Of a DNA stretch of 13,464 bases, positions 13,060 through 13,464 are shown piece by piece. The stretch's first letter is position 1; each line of letters begins with the position of its first letter. The notes below the pieces were generated by a model. That model saw only the letters and a list, made by a program, of their open reading frames with translations. It did no database searches and had not been told where the DNA came from. The position numbers and the translations under genes were made by a program. The stretch comes from an uncultured bacterium. GTDB lineage: Bacteria > Bacillota > Clostridia > Oscillospirales > Oscillospiraceae. Location: the NCBI GenBank assembly GCA_905214155.1, contig CAJMLC010000038.1, positions 1 to 13,464 on the forward strand. Direction: 5' to 3'.

Positions 13060-13464
13060 ATGCTGTCTGCTGCGGTATGGCTGATGCTGAGCAGTATGCT
13101 CTGTTCACTGCGCGTCGCCGGGGGCGGGAATTCGTTTCCGAAGCCGCTGAGCGCCGAGGAGGAGCGGCACTATCTGGAACTGAGCGCACAGGGCGATCTT
13201 GCGGCGCGGAACGTGCTTGTCGAGCGGAATCTGCGCCTTGTGGCGCACATTATGAAAAAATACTATTCACAGTCGGCAGATCAGGAGGATCTGCTGTCGA
13301 TCGGGACGATCGGCCTCATCAAGGGCATTTCGACGTTCGATCCGTCGAAGGGTGCGCGGCTCGCAACCTATGCAGCCCGGTGTGTAGAGAATGCTATACT
13401 ATCACAACAGAACAAACGGCGGTTGAGGTGGAAAACCATGAACCTTTTGGGGCAAAATGGTCTA
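13060..13464 (+). CDS. sigK: RNA polymerase pro-sigma-K, N-terminal half, probably split by a skin-like element
   Basis: This is the start of the late mother-cell sporulation sigma factor, 135 codons to the window edge. Residues 1-20 are hydrophobic, like the membrane pro-sequence removed when sigma-K is activated. From FPKPLSAEEE (26-35) on, the protein follows the sigma-K family closely: RNLRLVAHIMKKYY, DLLSIGTIGLIKGI and LATYAARCVENAIL (101-114). At codon 115 (13402) similarity stops, and SQQNKRR replaces the expected MH-R continuation. That is near where skin elements split sigK in Bacillus subtilis, giving spoIVCB and spoIIIC. A near-perfect GGAGGTGA (13047-13054) sits just before the ATG at 13060; an in-frame ATG at 13045 lacks one. 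The C-terminal half should lie elsewhere. Confidence 0.88.
   Translation, partial: MLSAAVWLMLSSMLCSLRVAGGGNSFPKPLSAEEERHYLELSAQGDLAARNVLVERNLRLVAHIMKKYYSQSADQEDLLSIGTIGLIKGISTFDPSKGARLATYAARCVENAILSQQNKRRLRWKTMNLLGQNGL
13387..13410. other. Putative skin-element left attachment junction in sigK
   Basis: The codons GAG AAT GCT ATA CTA (13387-13401) still fit the sigma-K family (ENAIL). TCA CAA CAG and what follows do not. The recombination site of a skin-like element should lie in or just before this stretch. Downstream, GAGGTG (13425-13430) and an ATG at 13438 suggest that an element-borne gene may begin within the last 30 bases. Confidence 0.6.

Noticed and set aside
1..13464. CRISPR arrays, tRNA or rRNA genes, toxin-antitoxin pairs
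   Set aside because: I saw no regularly spaced repeats, no cloverleaf sequences and no rRNA signatures on either strand.

Overview
The window looks like chromosomal DNA from a high-GC, endospore-forming anaerobe of the Clostridia, most likely Oscillospiraceae or a relative. This is inferred from the GC-rich third codon positions, strong GGAGG-type ribosome binding sites, an oxygen-sensitive NrdG activase, the TepA-UppP-FtsK/SpoIIIE block and a pro-sigma-K gene. No species can be named from sequence alone.

Layout. Positions 1-253 hold only repeats: a perfect 25-bp inverted repeat and two GC hairpins. A minus-strand pair follows, a TSCPD-domain protein and a YbaK-type aminoacyl-tRNA deacylase. 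It is transcribed away from a second, paralogous YbaK/EbsC-type gene, and both divergent promoters appear to use one palindromic -35 hexamer. A plus-strand series follows: tepA (ClpP-like peptidase), a terminator, uppP (undecaprenyl-diphosphate phosphatase), ftsK/spoIIIE (DNA translocase), and an ECF transporter S component behind a structured leader. After about 110 bp of C/G-rich hairpin repeats come a HAD phosphatase and its terminator.

Positions 7.7-10.0 kb hold a minus-strand nrdG-dut operon (deoxynucleotide metabolism). It is divergent from a two-gene threonine/serine exporter (ThrE-type), with overlapping promoters and a small inverted repeat between them. Next come a DUF3786 protein and a small membrane protein whose start region looks frameshifted by one base.

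From 11.2 kb there is a 191-bp foldback repeat (MITE-like). It is followed by an XRE-type regulator with a zinc-ribbon tail, then an AraC-type regulator fused to a GyrI-like effector-binding domain. That gene contains a strong internal ribosome binding site that could also make the effector domain alone.

The right edge holds the most interesting feature, the N-terminal half of pro-sigma-K. It matches the family up to the residues RCVENAIL and then changes abruptly to unrelated sequence. That is near the position at which skin-type prophage elements split sigK in sporulating Firmicutes, so the window probably ends just inside a skin-like element that must be excised in the mother cell. The rest of the element lies outside the window.

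Five of the plus-strand promoters proposed here have a TG-n extended -10 element. Promoter, terminator and leader calls are read by eye and carry lower confidence than the genes.
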